This document shows, one piece after another, positions 9,501-19,150 of a stretch of DNA of 52,575 nucleotides. A program made the position numbers and the translations under genes. The notes below the pieces were generated by a model. The model searched no databases, was not told the origin of the DNA, and saw only the letters and a program-made list of their open reading frames with translations. The DNA is from Psychromonas sp. Lineage in GTDB: Bacteria; Pseudomonadota; Gammaproteobacteria; Enterobacterales; Psychromonadaceae. How positions within the stretch are numbered: the stretch's first letter is position 1; each line of letters opens with the position of its first letter. The stretch covers positions 1-52,575 of the forward strand of contig JABXKR010000302.1 of NCBI GenBank assembly GCA_013619145.1. Direction: 5' to 3'.

Positions 9501-10586
9501 TTAGAAAAAGTCTAATTGATCTTCATGAAACTTTGCTTTTGTTACTTTTCCTTGTGTAGCTAATGTCTCATAAATTTGCACTTGATTTCTGCCATGGTGC
9601 TTTGCGTAATATAACGCATTATCTGCATCAGAGATAACGTTTCGCGGATCTGTCTGATGGGTGATCTCTTTTCCGCCAATACTTACGGTTAAGGTATCTA
9701 TTTTGGCATAGTGATGTGATTCGATAACACGTCTGATGCGCTCAAAGGCTAATAGCGCATCCTCTTGATCAAAAGCCCTGACGATAACCACAAACTCTTC
9801 ACCCCCAAAGCGAAAAATTTTATCGCAATCACGGACACTTTTTTCGAGTAAACGGGCAACAAGAATCAGGATCTCATCACCATAAATATGGCCATATTTA
9901 TCATTAACTAATTTAAAATGGTCAATATCTAAGATACACAGCCAATGCTTTAGCACGCCTTTATTGTGCCGCACATTATCCTCTATCTGTTTATTCGTAT
10001 CTGTGTAGGTAGGACTGCTGGGATTATTATTGTGAGTTAAGATTCGTTCTATTTCAGACTCTAATGTTTCGCGATTTAACAGGCCGGTTAATTTATCGCG
10101 TTTGCTAATTTCAATAAGTTCAAGATAATTGGAATAGATGCGCAAGAAACCATGAACGAGGTGTTTCACTTCGTAATCAAGTTGTTTGGTTGTTTGGATT
10201 AAAATCGCAAATATTTGCTCATTAGCATCAAAGGCCGGGTAAATAATTTGTATTTCCGGGCTACTTTTTTCCTGCCTTATTGAAATAATATTACCGTTTT
10301 TTATAACATCAAAAATAGCCTGCTGGAAATACTCGGGCAACTCCTGCCTTTTGATCTCTTCTGCGGTAATGATTTTATTATGAGAAGCGTAAGCTAGCAG
10401 GCCTAATTCTATGGATGGTTCGAGTGTAAGAACCTGATAGAGGCGAAAATTACTTTCTGTTTCAAATTCTAACAATGTATTGAGTAAACTGCGTTCAATT
10501 CTTTCACGATCTCGATGACTTGTAATTTCAGCTAAAGAGTCGATAAACTTGATTGAATTGAAATTGACAGCATTGAGTTTTTTCAA
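9501..10586 (-). CDS. Soluble diguanylate cyclase, GAF-like plus GGDEF
   Basis: The 361-residue protein makes cyclic di-GMP from two GTP. The C-terminal GGDEF domain starts at RDKLTGLLNR (about 160), carries ILDIDHFKLVNDKYGH and an intact GGEEF near 258-264. An RxxD inhibitory site (RDCD) sits five residues before it, so product inhibition is expected. The N-terminal 150 residues resemble a GAF-type sensor fold without membrane segments; the ligand is unknown. The start is a TTG (10584-10586) with AGGAG six bases upstream and no better in-frame start. The next gene downstream on the same strand after the intervening DNA is lolB, and an HD-GYP gene lies upstream, so synthesis and breakdown of the signal are encoded side by side. 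Confidence 0.88.
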   Translation of the reverse strand: MKKLNAVNFNSIKFIDSLAEITSHRDRERIERSLLNTLLEFETESNFRLYQVLTLEPSIELGLLAYASHNKIITAEEIKRQELPEYFQQAIFDVIKNGNIISIRQEKSSPEIQIIYPAFDANEQIFAILIQTTKQLDYEVKHLVHGFLRIYSNYLELIEISKRDKLTGLLNRETLESEIERILTHNNNPSSPTYTDTNKQIEDNVRHNKGVLKHWLCILDIDHFKLVNDKYGHIYGDEILILVARLLEKSVRDCDKIFRFGGEEFVVIVRAFDQEDALLAFERIRRVIESHHYAKIDTLTVSIGGKEITHQTDPRNVISDADNALYYAKHHGRNQVQIYETLATQGKVTKAKFHEDQLDFF

Positions 10587-10717
10587 AACACACTCCTAAA
10601 TCAAACAGGCTAAATATTCTGCATTTATCTCCAACCGATTTAAAATGCGGAATCAGCAAGTCGACGGGGATATATTTATAAGTTTTTCCGATTTTAATCT
10701 ACAGTATTAAGATTAGG

Positions 10718-11803
10718 CTAATTTGGGTATCTTTCACGAATTTTAAGAAACTTCGCTAAGTTTTCTAATAATAGATCAACAAGGCCGGGATCAAAATGTG
10801 AACCCCGTTGTTCCTTAAACAGAGTTACTATTTTATCTAATGGCCAGGCTTCTTTATAAACTCGGGCACTGCCTAATGCATCAAATACATCTGCGATTGC
10901 AGTAATGCGTCCATAGATGTGGATATTTTCACCAACAAGTTGCTGCGGATAACCTGAACCATTCCATTTTTCATGGTGCTGGTAAGCAATAATGGAGGCT
11001 GTTTTTAATACTGGTCGGCTGGAGTGATTGAGCAGATGAAAACCGATTTCAGCATGGGTTTTCATTATTTCAAATTCATCATTTGTTAATTTACCTGGTT
11101 TTTTTAGAACCGCATCCGGGATACCGACTTTACCAATATCATGCATCGGTGATGCCAGTTTGATTAACTCCGCCTCAGTTTTGTCGATACCGGTAAGTAA
11201 GGCTAACAGTTCAGAATATTCAGCAACACGGCGGACATGATCCCCTGTTTCTTTTGAACGAGTTTCGCCAATCTCACCCATAGCGTAAACAATCTCTTTT
11301 TGTGTTTCTATTATCTCTTGATTGAGTTCTACTATTTCAGTTATATCAGCTCCGTACACAACGATGCCATCTAACTCAATTGAACCTCGAATCACTAGCG
11401 AATAGACACTGCCGTCTTTTAAGGTGAGTGAACAATGATGGATACGTTCTTGTTTTATGAGGATCTGAATATCTTCTTCAACTAAGTCTTGGAAGATTGT
11501 CACATCAGGGAAAAGGTTTTTAGCGGGTTTGTTAGCAAAAGCGAGTTTATTATCCGATTTAAAAATAAAAACCGGTTGCGGATTATATTTCGGTAAAAAG
11601 TTAACAAACAGGTGTTCTTTCGCCGCTTGAGTTTGTCGCTGCAATAGGTGAGTGATTGGGCATTTATAGGTTAAACCTGTATGGATTAACATCCAGCCTA
11701 TTGGTATTAATAAAAACCACAGAAAGTGAGTTCCAGTGGTAATTAATAGGGTGCCGATAATTACCCTGAAATTGCTCTCTTTTTTACTAAGATTGATTAA
11801 CAT
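10718..11803 (-). CDS. Membrane-anchored HD-GYP phosphodiesterase with DUF2892-like and PAS domains
   Basis: Domain order in 361 residues: an N-terminal hydrophobic region (about 12-48) ending in CPITHLL that looks like the DUF2892/YgaP-type membrane domain, a PAS-like segment (about 75-155), a short helix, and an HD-GYP domain (about 170-355). The catalytic signature is present: HDIGKVGIPD near 219-229 and HHEKWNGSGYP near 270-281, followed by ITAIADVFDAL. HD-GYP enzymes hydrolyse cyclic di-GMP to GMP or pGpG. The neighbouring gene encodes a cyclase, suggesting a local make/break pair; they are 131 bases apart. The membrane domain assignment is from pattern only. Confidence 0.83.
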   Translation of the reverse strand: MLINLSKKESNFRVIIGTLLITTGTHFLWFLLIPIGWMLIHTGLTYKCPITHLLQRQTQAAKEHLFVNFLPKYNPQPVFIFKSDNKLAFANKPAKNLFPDVTIFQDLVEEDIQILIKQERIHHCSLTLKDGSVYSLVIRGSIELDGIVVYGADITEIVELNQEIIETQKEIVYAMGEIGETRSKETGDHVRRVAEYSELLALLTGIDKTEAELIKLASPMHDIGKVGIPDAVLKKPGKLTNDEFEIMKTHAEIGFHLLNHSSRPVLKTASIIAYQHHEKWNGSGYPQQLVGENIHIYGRITAIADVFDALGSARVYKEAWPLDKIVTLFKEQRGSHFDPGLVDLLLENLAKFLKIRERYPN

Positions 11804-11918
11804 ATATGCCTTTTCGCTAGTTTTAAACTCTTTTAAATTAACTATCTTAAAAGCATATCTATAAAGCTAAATGTTGCAACTTAATTACTGAATTAACGTA
11901 TATCCAATAGCAAAGATT

Positions 11919-13595
11919 TTATTGCACTAACAGCTCTTGTGCATTCGCAAGAGTCCGCTCTGTGATGCTGTTTCCGCCTAATAAACGGGCTAATTCATTG
12001 ATACGATCCTTGCTATTAAGTTTAAACATGCTGGTATTAGTTGTTTTACCATCGCTCTGTTTATTAACAAACATCTGTTGATGTCCATTTCCTGCAACTT
12101 GAGGCAAATGGGTAACACAAAAAATTTGTGTATTTTCACCTAAGCTGCGTAATAATTTACCCACAACCGCAGCGGTTGCACCACTAATACCAACATCTAC
12201 TTCATCGAAAATCAGTGTAGGTGTGGAAACGCGCTGGCTGATAATGACTTGAATTGCCAGTCCGATTCTTGATAACTCACCGCCTGATGCGACTTTACCT
12301 AAATCTTGTAATGACTGGCCTGCATTGGTTGCCACTTGAAATTCAATACTGTCAATACCGAGAGGGCTTAACTGTTTGCTCCCACTTTGAGTTAAAGAAA
12401 CGTGAAATTGCCCCTTTTCCATATTCAGTTTTTGAATACTTGCACTTACCTTTTTGCTTATTTCTTTACTGTAACGTAAACGGCTTTGGCTGAGTTTTTG
12501 CGCATGTTTAAAGTAATCCTCTTCAGCCTGCTGCAAATCATGAGTTAGTTGTTCGATCTGTATTTCACTGTTATTTAACTGTTTATACTCTTTGGCCAGT
12601 TTCTGATGATGATGATAAAGTAATTCAGGTTGTACCTGATGCTTACGAGCAAGTGATAACGCCTCACTCATGCGTGTTTCTAATTGTTGGAAATGCTCTG
12701 GATCAAGCTCTAAATTTTCATTGAAATGGCGCAGCTCATAACTTGCTTCTTCTATTTGTATAACCGCTTCCTGGAGGTTGGAAACAATTATCTGTAAATT
12801 TGCATCATGTTCCATTTGCGATTCCAGCAAAGAAACACTTTTACGCAATAAACTCAGCGAATCAACTTCTTCACCTTCATTTAATTGATTTAAGCTGATT
12901 TGACAGGCTTCCTGTAGAGCGCCGCTGTTTGCTAAACGCTTATGCTCCTGTTCGATATTTTGAAATTCATCTTCGCTTAATGCAAACTCGTCCAGCTCTA
13001 CAATTTGATATTCAAGTAGTTGTTTACGTGCTTGTTTCTCTTGCTGGTTTAACTGCTGTTGTTTTAACTGTTTATTTAAAAAGTGCCAGCCCTGGTAAGT
13101 ATCTTTTACTTTCTGCAATAGTGAATGGTGACTTGCGTATTCATCAATAATGGCAAGCTGAATATCATTTTTTAGCAGACTTTGGTGGGCGTGCTGTCCG
13201 TGGATATTAACCAACAACTGACCAAGGCTTTTTAGCTGGGAAAGCGGTACTGGTGTACCATTGATATAAGCACGTGAACGCCCCTCTTTAGTGATAATAC
13301 GGCGTAATAAACATTCACTGTTGCCACTTAAACTATCTTCAAGGTCGTTATTTTTAAGCCAGTGTTGTGCATGCGGGGTATCATTCAGGGTAAACCTGGC
13401 GTTAACTTCTGCTTTTTCAGTACCAGTACGAACCATATTCGCATCAGCCCGTGAGCCTAAACATAAACCAAGTGCGTCAATGGCAATAGATTTACCTGCA
13501 CCGGTTTCCCCTGTGATAGTGGTCATTCCTTGATGGAATTCTAATTCTAAAAATTGAACAATGGCAAAATGTTGAATGGTTAATTGGCTAAGCAT
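11919..13595 (-). CDS. recN: DNA repair ATPase RecN
   Basis: RecN is an SMC-like ATPase that acts at DNA double-strand breaks. The 558-residue product has Walker A GETGAGKS near residue 30, long coiled-coil arms in the middle (glutamine- and leucine-rich, about 150-360), an ABC signature region (GELSRIGLAI) and Walker B TLIFDEVDVGISG near 455-470. I chose the ATG at 13593-13595, with GGGGTG about 10 bases upstream, over the GTG three codons earlier. Two LexA boxes lie 33-71 bases upstream of this start, so SOS induction is expected, as is known for recN in other gammaproteobacteria. nadK precedes it on the same strand. Confidence 0.95.
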   Translation of the reverse strand: MLSQLTIQHFAIVQFLELEFHQGMTTITGETGAGKSIAIDALGLCLGSRADANMVRTGTEKAEVNARFTLNDTPHAQHWLKNNDLEDSLSGNSECLLRRIITKEGRSRAYINGTPVPLSQLKSLGQLLVNIHGQHAHQSLLKNDIQLAIIDEYASHHSLLQKVKDTYQGWHFLNKQLKQQQLNQQEKQARKQLLEYQIVELDEFALSEDEFQNIEQEHKRLANSGALQEACQISLNQLNEGEEVDSLSLLRKSVSLLESQMEHDANLQIIVSNLQEAVIQIEEASYELRHFNENLELDPEHFQQLETRMSEALSLARKHQVQPELLYHHHQKLAKEYKQLNNSEIQIEQLTHDLQQAEEDYFKHAQKLSQSRLRYSKEISKKVSASIQKLNMEKGQFHVSLTQSGSKQLSPLGIDSIEFQVATNAGQSLQDLGKVASGGELSRIGLAIQVIISQRVSTPTLIFDEVDVGISGATAAVVGKLLRSLGENTQIFCVTHLPQVAGNGHQQMFVNKQSDGKTTNTSMFKLNSKDRINELARLLGGNSITERTLANAQELLVQ

Positions 13596-13627
13596 AATTT
13601 TCACACCCCGAATACTGTCTATAACTA

Positions 13628-13643
13628 CTGTTTGTAGATACAG
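13628..13643. promoter_or_regulatory. LexA (SOS) box 1 of recN
   Basis: CTGTTTGTAGATACAG matches the CTGT-N8-ACAG consensus exactly and lies upstream of recN. Together with box 2 it indicates LexA repression of recN. Confidence 0.85.
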
Positions 13644-13650
13644 TTTAATA

Positions 13651-13666
13651 CTGTTTTTTTAAACAG
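13651..13666. promoter_or_regulatory. LexA (SOS) box 2 of recN
   Basis: CTGTTTTTTTAAACAG matches CTGT-N8-ACAG with an AT-only core. Its centre is 23 bases from that of box 1, about two helical turns, which favours binding of two dimers on one face. Confidence 0.85.
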
Positions 13667-13698
13667 TAAAGCGGGTTGTGCGTATTTTCTAAACAATT

Positions 13699-14598
13699 TT
13701 AGAAAAGTTTATTACCCCAGCCAAGTTTATTTTGTAAAACATGAAAATAGTTATAGTTTTGGGGATGCACTAATTTTAATTTGTGCTGGGTTTTTTTGAT
13801 AAACACTTCATCACCGGGTAATACCGATAAATTGACATGGCTATCGCAACTGATTTGCATCTCGGTTGTATTCTGTTCTGAAATTTTCAAGCGTACACAA
13901 CTGGTTGCATCAATAACTATCGGACGGCTATTTAAAGTGTGCGGGAACATGGGTAGCAGGCTAATCGCATCAAGATTCGGTGTTAAGATTGGCCCGCCAC
14001 CAGATAGAGAATAAGCGGTTGATCCTGTTGGTGTTGAAATAATTAAACCATCGGCACGTTGATTGAGCATAAAGTCATCGTTCACATAAACTTCAAATTC
14101 AATCATATGGGCAATTTTATCCGGATGTAATACCGCTTCATTGACTGCGGTATTGCTGCTTTTCATATGTCCATGGCTATGCACTTGCGCTTCAAGTAAA
14201 AAGCGGTTTTCTATTTGATAATTTCCTTTTAACACTTCTTCGAGCGGTTGCTGAAAATCATCGGGATCAAGATCGGTTAAAAAACCTAAGTTACCACGGT
14301 TTACACCTATTACAGCAATATCAAAGCGTGCCAAAACGCGTGCGGCGCCTAGCATATAGCCATCACCACCAACCACAATCGCTAAATCACATAACTCACC
14401 AATTTCGACAAGATCAGCACTGTTTACGGTTTCAATAGGCAGATCGTCAGCAATTCGACAATCAACAATCAGCTTTAGACCTTTCTTTTGTAAGAAATGA
14501 TATAAAGCAAGTAAGGTTTGCTGTGCTTCTGTATGTTGAGGCTTTCCGATTAAACCGATAGTTTTAAATTCAGTTAGATCAGTATCTTGAACGCGCAT
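13699..14598 (-). CDS. nadK: NAD kinase
   Basis: The 299-residue enzyme phosphorylates NAD to NADP. The catalytic GGDG motif is near residues 74-77, followed by the family patterns [27 protein letters not shown] and [18 protein letters not shown]. The residue after GGDG is Tyr (GGDGYML), where Asn or Thr is usual; the neighbouring residues are normal, so activity is still expected. The start ATG at 14598 has AGGTG five bases upstream. Gene order nadK-recN, with grpE divergent, is the same as in Escherichia coli and relatives. Confidence 0.94.
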   Translation of the reverse strand: MRVQDTDLTEFKTIGLIGKPQHTEAQQTLLALYHFLQKKGLKLIVDCRIADDLPIETVNSADLVEIGELCDLAIVVGGDGYMLGAARVLARFDIAVIGVNRGNLGFLTDLDPDDFQQPLEEVLKGNYQIENRFLLEAQVHSHGHMKSSNTAVNEAVLHPDKIAHMIEFEVYVNDDFMLNQRADGLIISTPTGSTAYSLSGGGPILTPNLDAISLLPMFPHTLNSRPIVIDATSCVRLKISEQNTTEMQISCDSHVNLSVLPGDEVFIKKTQHKLKLVHPQNYNYFHVLQNKLGWGNKLF

Positions 14599-14721
14599 AA
14601 AGCACCTGTATTTGGTGAAGTTTAATTAACTTTGAGTATAACCTGATTGAATATTTTTATAATAGCAATTTGCTTGATTTTCGTTTAGAGGGAAAGAATT
14701 TAGGTATATTGATACAACGGG

Positions 14722-14749
14722 CTTGAAACTATTATTGCGATCCCCATAA
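14722..14749 (+). promoter_or_regulatory. Sigma-32 heat-shock promoter of grpE
   Basis: The -35 element CTTGAAA (14722-14728) and -10 element CCCCATAA (14742-14749) are separated by 13 bases. This matches the RpoH consensus CTTGAAA-N(11-16)-CCCCATnT closely. It lies 45 bases before the grpE start. Confidence 0.85.
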
Positions 14750-14793
14750 TATAGGCAACTAACTTAATTGAACAAAAATGTAGGATTGGATAG

Positions 14794-15402
14794 ATGAGTG
14801 AAGAACAAAACGTAACACCTGAAGAGCAAGTTGAAGATCTACAGACTGAAAATGTTGAATCAGCAGAAGCGCAAGTTGAAACTGAAGGTACCGAAGGTAC
14901 AGTAGAAACTGCAAAAGAGTCAGATATGATTGCAGAGCTTGGCAAAAAGTTAGCACTTGCCGAGCAAAAAATAAAAGATCAACAAGACTCTGTTATTCGC
15001 GCTAAAGCTGAAATGGAAAATGTTCGTCGCCGTGCAACACAAGATGTTGAAAAAGCACATAAATTTGCGCTTGATAAATTTGCTGACGGTTTACTTCCGG
15101 TGATCGATAGCATGGAGATGGCAATCAGTCATGCAGATCAAGAAGATGAAGCACTAAAACCTATGATTGAAGGCGTTGAGTTAACGCTTAAATCTATGCT
15201 TGCTACGGTTGAGAAGTTTGGCTTAAAGCCAATCGATCCAAAAGATGAAGTCTTTGATCCTGAAAAACATCAGGCGATGAGCATGCAGGCGGTTGAGGGC
15301 GTGCCTGCTAACCAGGTTATTGCTGTGATGCAAAAAGGTTATGAATTAAATGGACGTTTAATTCGCCCGGCAATGGTGATGGTTTCTAAAGCAGCTGAAT
15401 AA
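14794..15402 (+). CDS. grpE: Nucleotide exchange factor GrpE
   Basis: GrpE releases ADP from DnaK. The 202-residue protein has an acidic, disordered N-terminus (about 1-45), a long helix with [27 protein letters not shown] (about 70-97) and the C-terminal beta domain ending in [18 protein letters not shown]. These are the family signatures. The start ATG has AGGATTGG upstream. A sigma-32 promoter precedes the gene and a hairpin follows, so grpE is a separate heat-shock unit from dnaK, although the two are adjacent. Confidence 0.96.
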   Translation: MSEEQNVTPEEQVEDLQTENVESAEAQVETEGTEGTVETAKESDMIAELGKKLALAEQKIKDQQDSVIRAKAEMENVRRRATQDVEKAHKFALDKFADGLLPVIDSMEMAISHADQEDEALKPMIEGVELTLKSMLATVEKFGLKPIDPKDEVFDPEKHQAMSMQAVEGVPANQVIAVMQKGYELNGRLIRPAMVMVSKAAE

Positions 15403-15424
15403 TAGTTATTGTGCATATTTACAA

Positions 15425-15447
15425 AAGGCACAACAGTGCCTTTTTTT
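15425..15447 (+). terminator. Rho-independent terminator of grpE
   Basis: A GC-rich stem (AGGCAC/GTGCCT) with a short AACA-type loop is followed by a run of T, just after grpE. Confidence 0.85.
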
Positions 15448-15486
15448 GTGAGAGAAAATTAATTTAATTTTTTTTTCATGGTTAGC

Positions 15487-15514
15487 CTTGAAAGTAAAAA
15501 ATATTCCCTCATAT
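15487..15514 (+). promoter_or_regulatory. Sigma-32 heat-shock promoter of dnaK
   Basis: CTTGAAA (15487-15493) is followed after 13 bases by CCTCATAT (15507-15514), seven of eight matches to CCCCATnT counting the free position. Spacing equals that of the grpE promoter. It lies 87 bases before the dnaK ATG, leaving a leader of about 80 bases. Confidence 0.8.
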
Positions 15515-15601
15515 ATAAAAACATCAAAGCGATAATGTCATTAGATACATAAGTCGGCTTAAAAATAAAACGTAACATTAATAAGTTTGGAGAAAAGTAA
15601 G

Positions 15602-17521
15602 ATGGGTAAAATAATTGGTATTGATTTAGGTACAACGAATTCATGTGTTTCTGTACTTGATGGTGACGTAGCTAAGATCATTGAAAATGCAGAAGGTGAA
15701 CGTACCACTCCTTCAATTATCGCTTACACAGATGGTGAAACGTTAGTTGGTCAACCGGCTAAACGTCAATCAGTAACTAACCCACAAAATACACTTTTTG
15801 CTATCAAACGTTTAATCGGTCGTCGTCACGAAGATGAAGAAGTACAACGTGATATCAAAATTATGCCTTACAATATTGTTAAAGCTGACAATGGTGATGC
15901 ATGGGTTGAAGCGCAAGGCAACAAAATGGCACCACCGCAAATCTCTGCTGAAGTTTTGAAAAAAATGAAAAAAACAGCGGAAGAGTACTTAGGTGAAGCT
16001 GTTTCTGGTGCTGTAATCACAGTTCCTGCATACTTTAATGATGCACAACGTCAAGCAACAAAGGATGCCGGCCGTATTGCAGGCCTTGATGTTAAGCGTA
16101 TTATCAATGAGCCAACCGCAGCTGCATTTGCTTACGGCGTAAACACTGCTAAAGGTGACAGCGTCGTTGCTGTATATGACTTAGGTGGTGGTACTTTTGA
16201 TATCTCAATCATCGAAATTGATGAAGTAGATGGCGAAAAAACATTTGAAGTACTAGCGACAAATGGTGATACACACTTAGGTGGTGAAGATTTTGATAAC
16301 CGTCTCATTAACTTCCTGGTTGCTGAATTTAAATCTGAGCAAGGTTTTGATCTAACTAACGATCCGCTTGCTATGCAACGTGTTAAAGAAGCGGCTGAAA
16401 AAGCTAAGATAGAACTATCTTCAGCGCAGCATACAGATGTTAACCTTCCTTACATCACAGCTGATGCAACAGGTCCTAAGCATCTAAATATTAAGATCAC
16501 GCGTGCAAAACTTGAATCACTTGTTGAAGATATGGTTAAAGCAACACTTGAACCGCTACGTATCGCATTAAAAGATGCGGATCTTAGCGTTGGCGAAATT
16601 AATGATGTTATCTTAGTAGGTGGCCAAACACGTATGCCTTTAGTTCAGTCTGTTGTTGCTGAATTCTTCGGTAAAGAAGCACGTAAAGACGTTAACCCTG
16701 ATGAAGCTGTAGCAATGGGTGCTGCGATTCAAGGTGCGGTACTTTCTGGCGATAAAACTGACGTACTTCTTTTAGACGTTACGCCACTATCAATGGGTAT
16801 TGAAACAATGGGCGGTGTGATGACTAAAGTTATCGATAAAAACACAACCATTCCTACCAAACAGTCACAAACATTCTCAACAGCTGAAGATAACCAAAGC
16901 GCAGTAACGATTCATATTTTACAAGGTGAGCGTAAACGAACAAGTGATAATAAATCTCTAGGTCAGTTTAACCTTGAAGGTATCCGCGCGGCAACTCGTG
17001 GTACTCCACAAATCGAAGTGACGTTTGATATGGATGCGGACGGTATCTTACATGTATCTGCTAAAGATAAAGAGACTAACCAAGAGCAGAAAATCACTAT
17101 TAAATCTAGCTCAGGTCTTTCTGATGAAGAGATCCAACAAATGGTCAATGACGCGGAAGCAAATGCCGAAGCGGATAAAAAGTTTGAAGAAGTAGTGCAA
17201 GCGCGTAATCAAGCTGATGCAATGGTACATGCAACACGTAAGCAAATTGAAGAAGCGGGTGATGCATTAGCAACTGATGAAAAAGAGAAAATCGAAGCTG
17301 CTGTTAAAGAGCTGGAAGACGCAGCTAAAGGTGAAGATAAAGAGGTAATTGAAGCTAAAACAACTGCACTTGCTGAAGCTTCACAAAAGCTAATGGAAAT
17401 CGCACAACAAAAAGCACAAGCAGAGCAGGCGGGTGGCGCAGAGCAACCTCAAGGCGAAGCAAAGCAGGAAGACGATATTGTTGATGCTGAGTTTGAAGAA
17501 GTAAAAGACGATAAAAAATAA
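15602..17521 (+). CDS. dnaK: Molecular chaperone DnaK (Hsp70)
   Basis: The 639-residue Hsp70 has the ATPase domain first ([16 protein letters not shown] at 1-16, [15 protein letters not shown] near 195, [11 protein letters not shown] near 340), then the substrate-binding domain (about 390-605) and an acidic, Gln-rich tail ending in EEVKDDKK. The length is that of the E. coli protein. I chose the ATG at 15602 with TTGGAGA eight bases upstream; an earlier in-frame TTG would overlap that ribosome-binding site. It refolds client proteins together with DnaJ and GrpE, both encoded here, and feeds back on sigma-32 in related species. Confidence 0.98.
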   Translation: MGKIIGIDLGTTNSCVSVLDGDVAKIIENAEGERTTPSIIAYTDGETLVGQPAKRQSVTNPQNTLFAIKRLIGRRHEDEEVQRDIKIMPYNIVKADNGDAWVEAQGNKMAPPQISAEVLKKMKKTAEEYLGEAVSGAVITVPAYFNDAQRQATKDAGRIAGLDVKRIINEPTAAAFAYGVNTAKGDSVVAVYDLGGGTFDISIIEIDEVDGEKTFEVLATNGDTHLGGEDFDNRLINFLVAEFKSEQGFDLTNDPLAMQRVKEAAEKAKIELSSAQHTDVNLPYITADATGPKHLNIKITRAKLESLVEDMVKATLEPLRIALKDADLSVGEINDVILVGGQTRMPLVQSVVAEFFGKEARKDVNPDEAVAMGAAIQGAVLSGDKTDVLLLDVTPLSMGIETMGGVMTKVIDKNTTIPTKQSQTFSTAEDNQSAVTIHILQGERKRTSDNKSLGQFNLEGIRAATRGTPQIEVTFDMDADGILHVSAKDKETNQEQKITIKSSSGLSDEEIQQMVNDAEANAEADKKFEEVVQARNQADAMVHATRKQIEEAGDALATDEKEKIEAAVKELEDAAKGEDKEVIEAKTTALAEASQKLMEIAQQKAQAEQAGGAEQPQGEAKQEDDIVDAEFEEVKDDKK

Positions 17522-17567
17522 TTCATAAACTGTTTTAGTTTCAATGAATTAGTTTTTATTTTAAATA

Positions 17568-17598
17568 ATGCGGGTTATGGTTTTTCCATAATCCGCAT
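17568..17598 (+). terminator. Hairpin between dnaK and dnaJ
   Basis: Arms ATGCGGGTTATGG (17568-17580) and CCATAATCCGCAT (17586-17598) pair over 13 positions with one G-U pair and a 5-base loop. GTTTGTTTT follows. As dnaJ starts only 36 bases later with no promoter seen, it may be a partial terminator that lowers dnaJ relative to dnaK. Confidence 0.6.
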
Positions 17599-17634
17599 GT
17601 TTGTTTTAAATTTTCAATATATTTGAGAAGAAAA

Positions 17635-18762
17635 ATGTCAAAACGTGATTGTTATGAAGTACTTGGCGTAAGCAGAAGTGCAACAGAGAAAGAAGTAAAA
17701 AAAGCATATAAGCGCTTAGCAATGAAATATCATCCAGATCGTACTAAAGGTGATGATGCCCTTGAAGAAAAATTCAAGGAAGTAAAAGAAGCTTACGAAA
17801 TTCTAAACGATCCGCAGAAAAAAGCCGCTTATGATCAATATGGTCATGAAGGTGTAAATCAAAGTCACGGCGGCGGCGGATTCGGTCAAGGTGATTTTGG
17901 TGATCAGTTCGGTGATATTTTTGGTGATATTTTTGGTGGCGGTCGTCGCGGTGGTGCACAGCGCCCGCAACAAGGTTCAGACCTTCGCTATAATATGGAT
18001 TTAACGCTTGAAGAAGCGGTAAAAGGTATTTCCAAAGAGATCCAGGTGCCAACACTTGTACATTGTGAGCAGTGTAATGGCTCTGGTGCTAAAAAGGGCA
18101 CACAAGCTAAAACTTGCGGTACTTGTCATGGTCAAGGGCAAGTACAGATGCGTCAAGGTTTCTTTGCTGTTAATCAGACCTGTCCAACATGTCGTGGGAA
18201 AGGAAAAATTATTACCGATCCATGTCATAAATGTCATGGTGACGGGCGTTATGAACGCAGTAAAACATTATCAGTTAAAATACCTGCAGGGGTTGATACA
18301 GGCGATCGTATTCGTTTAAGCGGCGAAGGTGAAGCCGGAGAGCATGGCGCACCAGCTGGTGATCTGTACGTACAGATGAATGTTCGTGAACATGAAGTAT
18401 TTGTGCGTGACGGTAATAACCTTTATTGTGAAGTACCTATTAGTTTCACTGAAGCAGCCTTAGGTGGCGAAATTGAAGTACCAACTCTTGACGGGCGTGT
18501 AAAACTGAAAATTTCATCAGAAACACAAAGCGGTCGTATGTATCGCATGCGCAATAAAGGTGTTAAATCGGTACGCAGCCACAGTACTGGTGATTTAATG
18601 TGTAAAGTTATTGTCGAAACACCAGTGAAACTATCAAGTAAACAACGTGAGCTATTAAAAGAGTTTGAAGCATTATGCTCATCAAGTGCCAAAAAAAATA
18701 AACCTAAGTCAGAAAGTTTTCTAAAAAGCTTAAAAACGTTTTTTGATGACTTAAGCAGTTAA
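17635..18762 (+). CDS. dnaJ: Co-chaperone DnaJ (Hsp40)
   Basis: DnaJ stimulates the DnaK ATPase and delivers substrates. The 375-residue protein has the J-domain (1-70, with HPD in [10 protein letters not shown]), a Gly/Phe-rich linker (about 75-115), four zinc-binding CxxCxGxG repeats ([32 protein letters not shown], about 140-205) and the C-terminal peptide-binding domain. I chose the ATG at 17635 because the [13 protein letters not shown]-terminus matches the family; an upstream in-frame TTG adds four residues and overlaps the GAGAAG ribosome-binding sequence. Expression probably comes from the dnaK promoter through the intergenic hairpin. Confidence 0.97.
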   Translation: MSKRDCYEVLGVSRSATEKEVKKAYKRLAMKYHPDRTKGDDALEEKFKEVKEAYEILNDPQKKAAYDQYGHEGVNQSHGGGGFGQGDFGDQFGDIFGDIFGGGRRGGAQRPQQGSDLRYNMDLTLEEAVKGISKEIQVPTLVHCEQCNGSGAKKGTQAKTCGTCHGQGQVQMRQGFFAVNQTCPTCRGKGKIITDPCHKCHGDGRYERSKTLSVKIPAGVDTGDRIRLSGEGEAGEHGAPAGDLYVQMNVREHEVFVRDGNNLYCEVPISFTEAALGGEIEVPTLDGRVKLKISSETQSGRMYRMRNKGVKSVRSHSTGDLMCKVIVETPVKLSSKQRELLKEFEALCSSSAKKNKPKSESFLKSLKTFFDDLSS

Positions 18763-18791
18763 TAACTCATTATTGTTAGTTTTATTTATTA

Positions 18792-18820
18792 AATACCATC
18801 CTTTGAGATGGTATTTTTTT
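18792..18820 (+). terminator. Rho-independent terminator of dnaK-dnaJ
   Basis: AATACCATC (18792-18800) and GATGGTATT (18807-18815) enclose a 6-base loop and are followed by T residues to 18820. Confidence 0.88.
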
Positions 18821-19150
18821 ACAGGTTATTAGCTCGCGAAACATTTAATTATTGCTGCTATCCGCACTGCTAAAAGTGAATGTAGTTAGTAATAGATCAG
18901 CTTATAAAGCGGCTAAGCAATATTCAATCTAAGGTTATTACCGTCTTAGGATAAGTTGGTTGTGGTTTGCTTGCTGATCGACAATTGCAGCCTTGTTATG
19001 CAATAAGCTCGGTGAATTAAATAAAAAAATAATTTTTAAATATTTTTAATTTTCCTCTTTAAAAGTAAATATTACTCCCCATATTAATATAAATCGCTAA
19101 CAAAGGGCGCATCTTTAGGGTGCATCCTCTCACTAAATAAGAGAATAAAT
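18821..19150. other. 330-base gap before fklB
   Basis: No gene or known RNA is recognised. The left half is of ordinary composition; the part from about 19020 is very AT-rich and probably holds the fklB promoter and leader. I cannot assign a definite promoter. Confidence 0.5.

Noticed and set aside
13613-13630. Third LexA-like site next to the recN boxes
   Set aside because: CTGTCTATAACTACTG lacks the ACAG half, so it does not meet the consensus.
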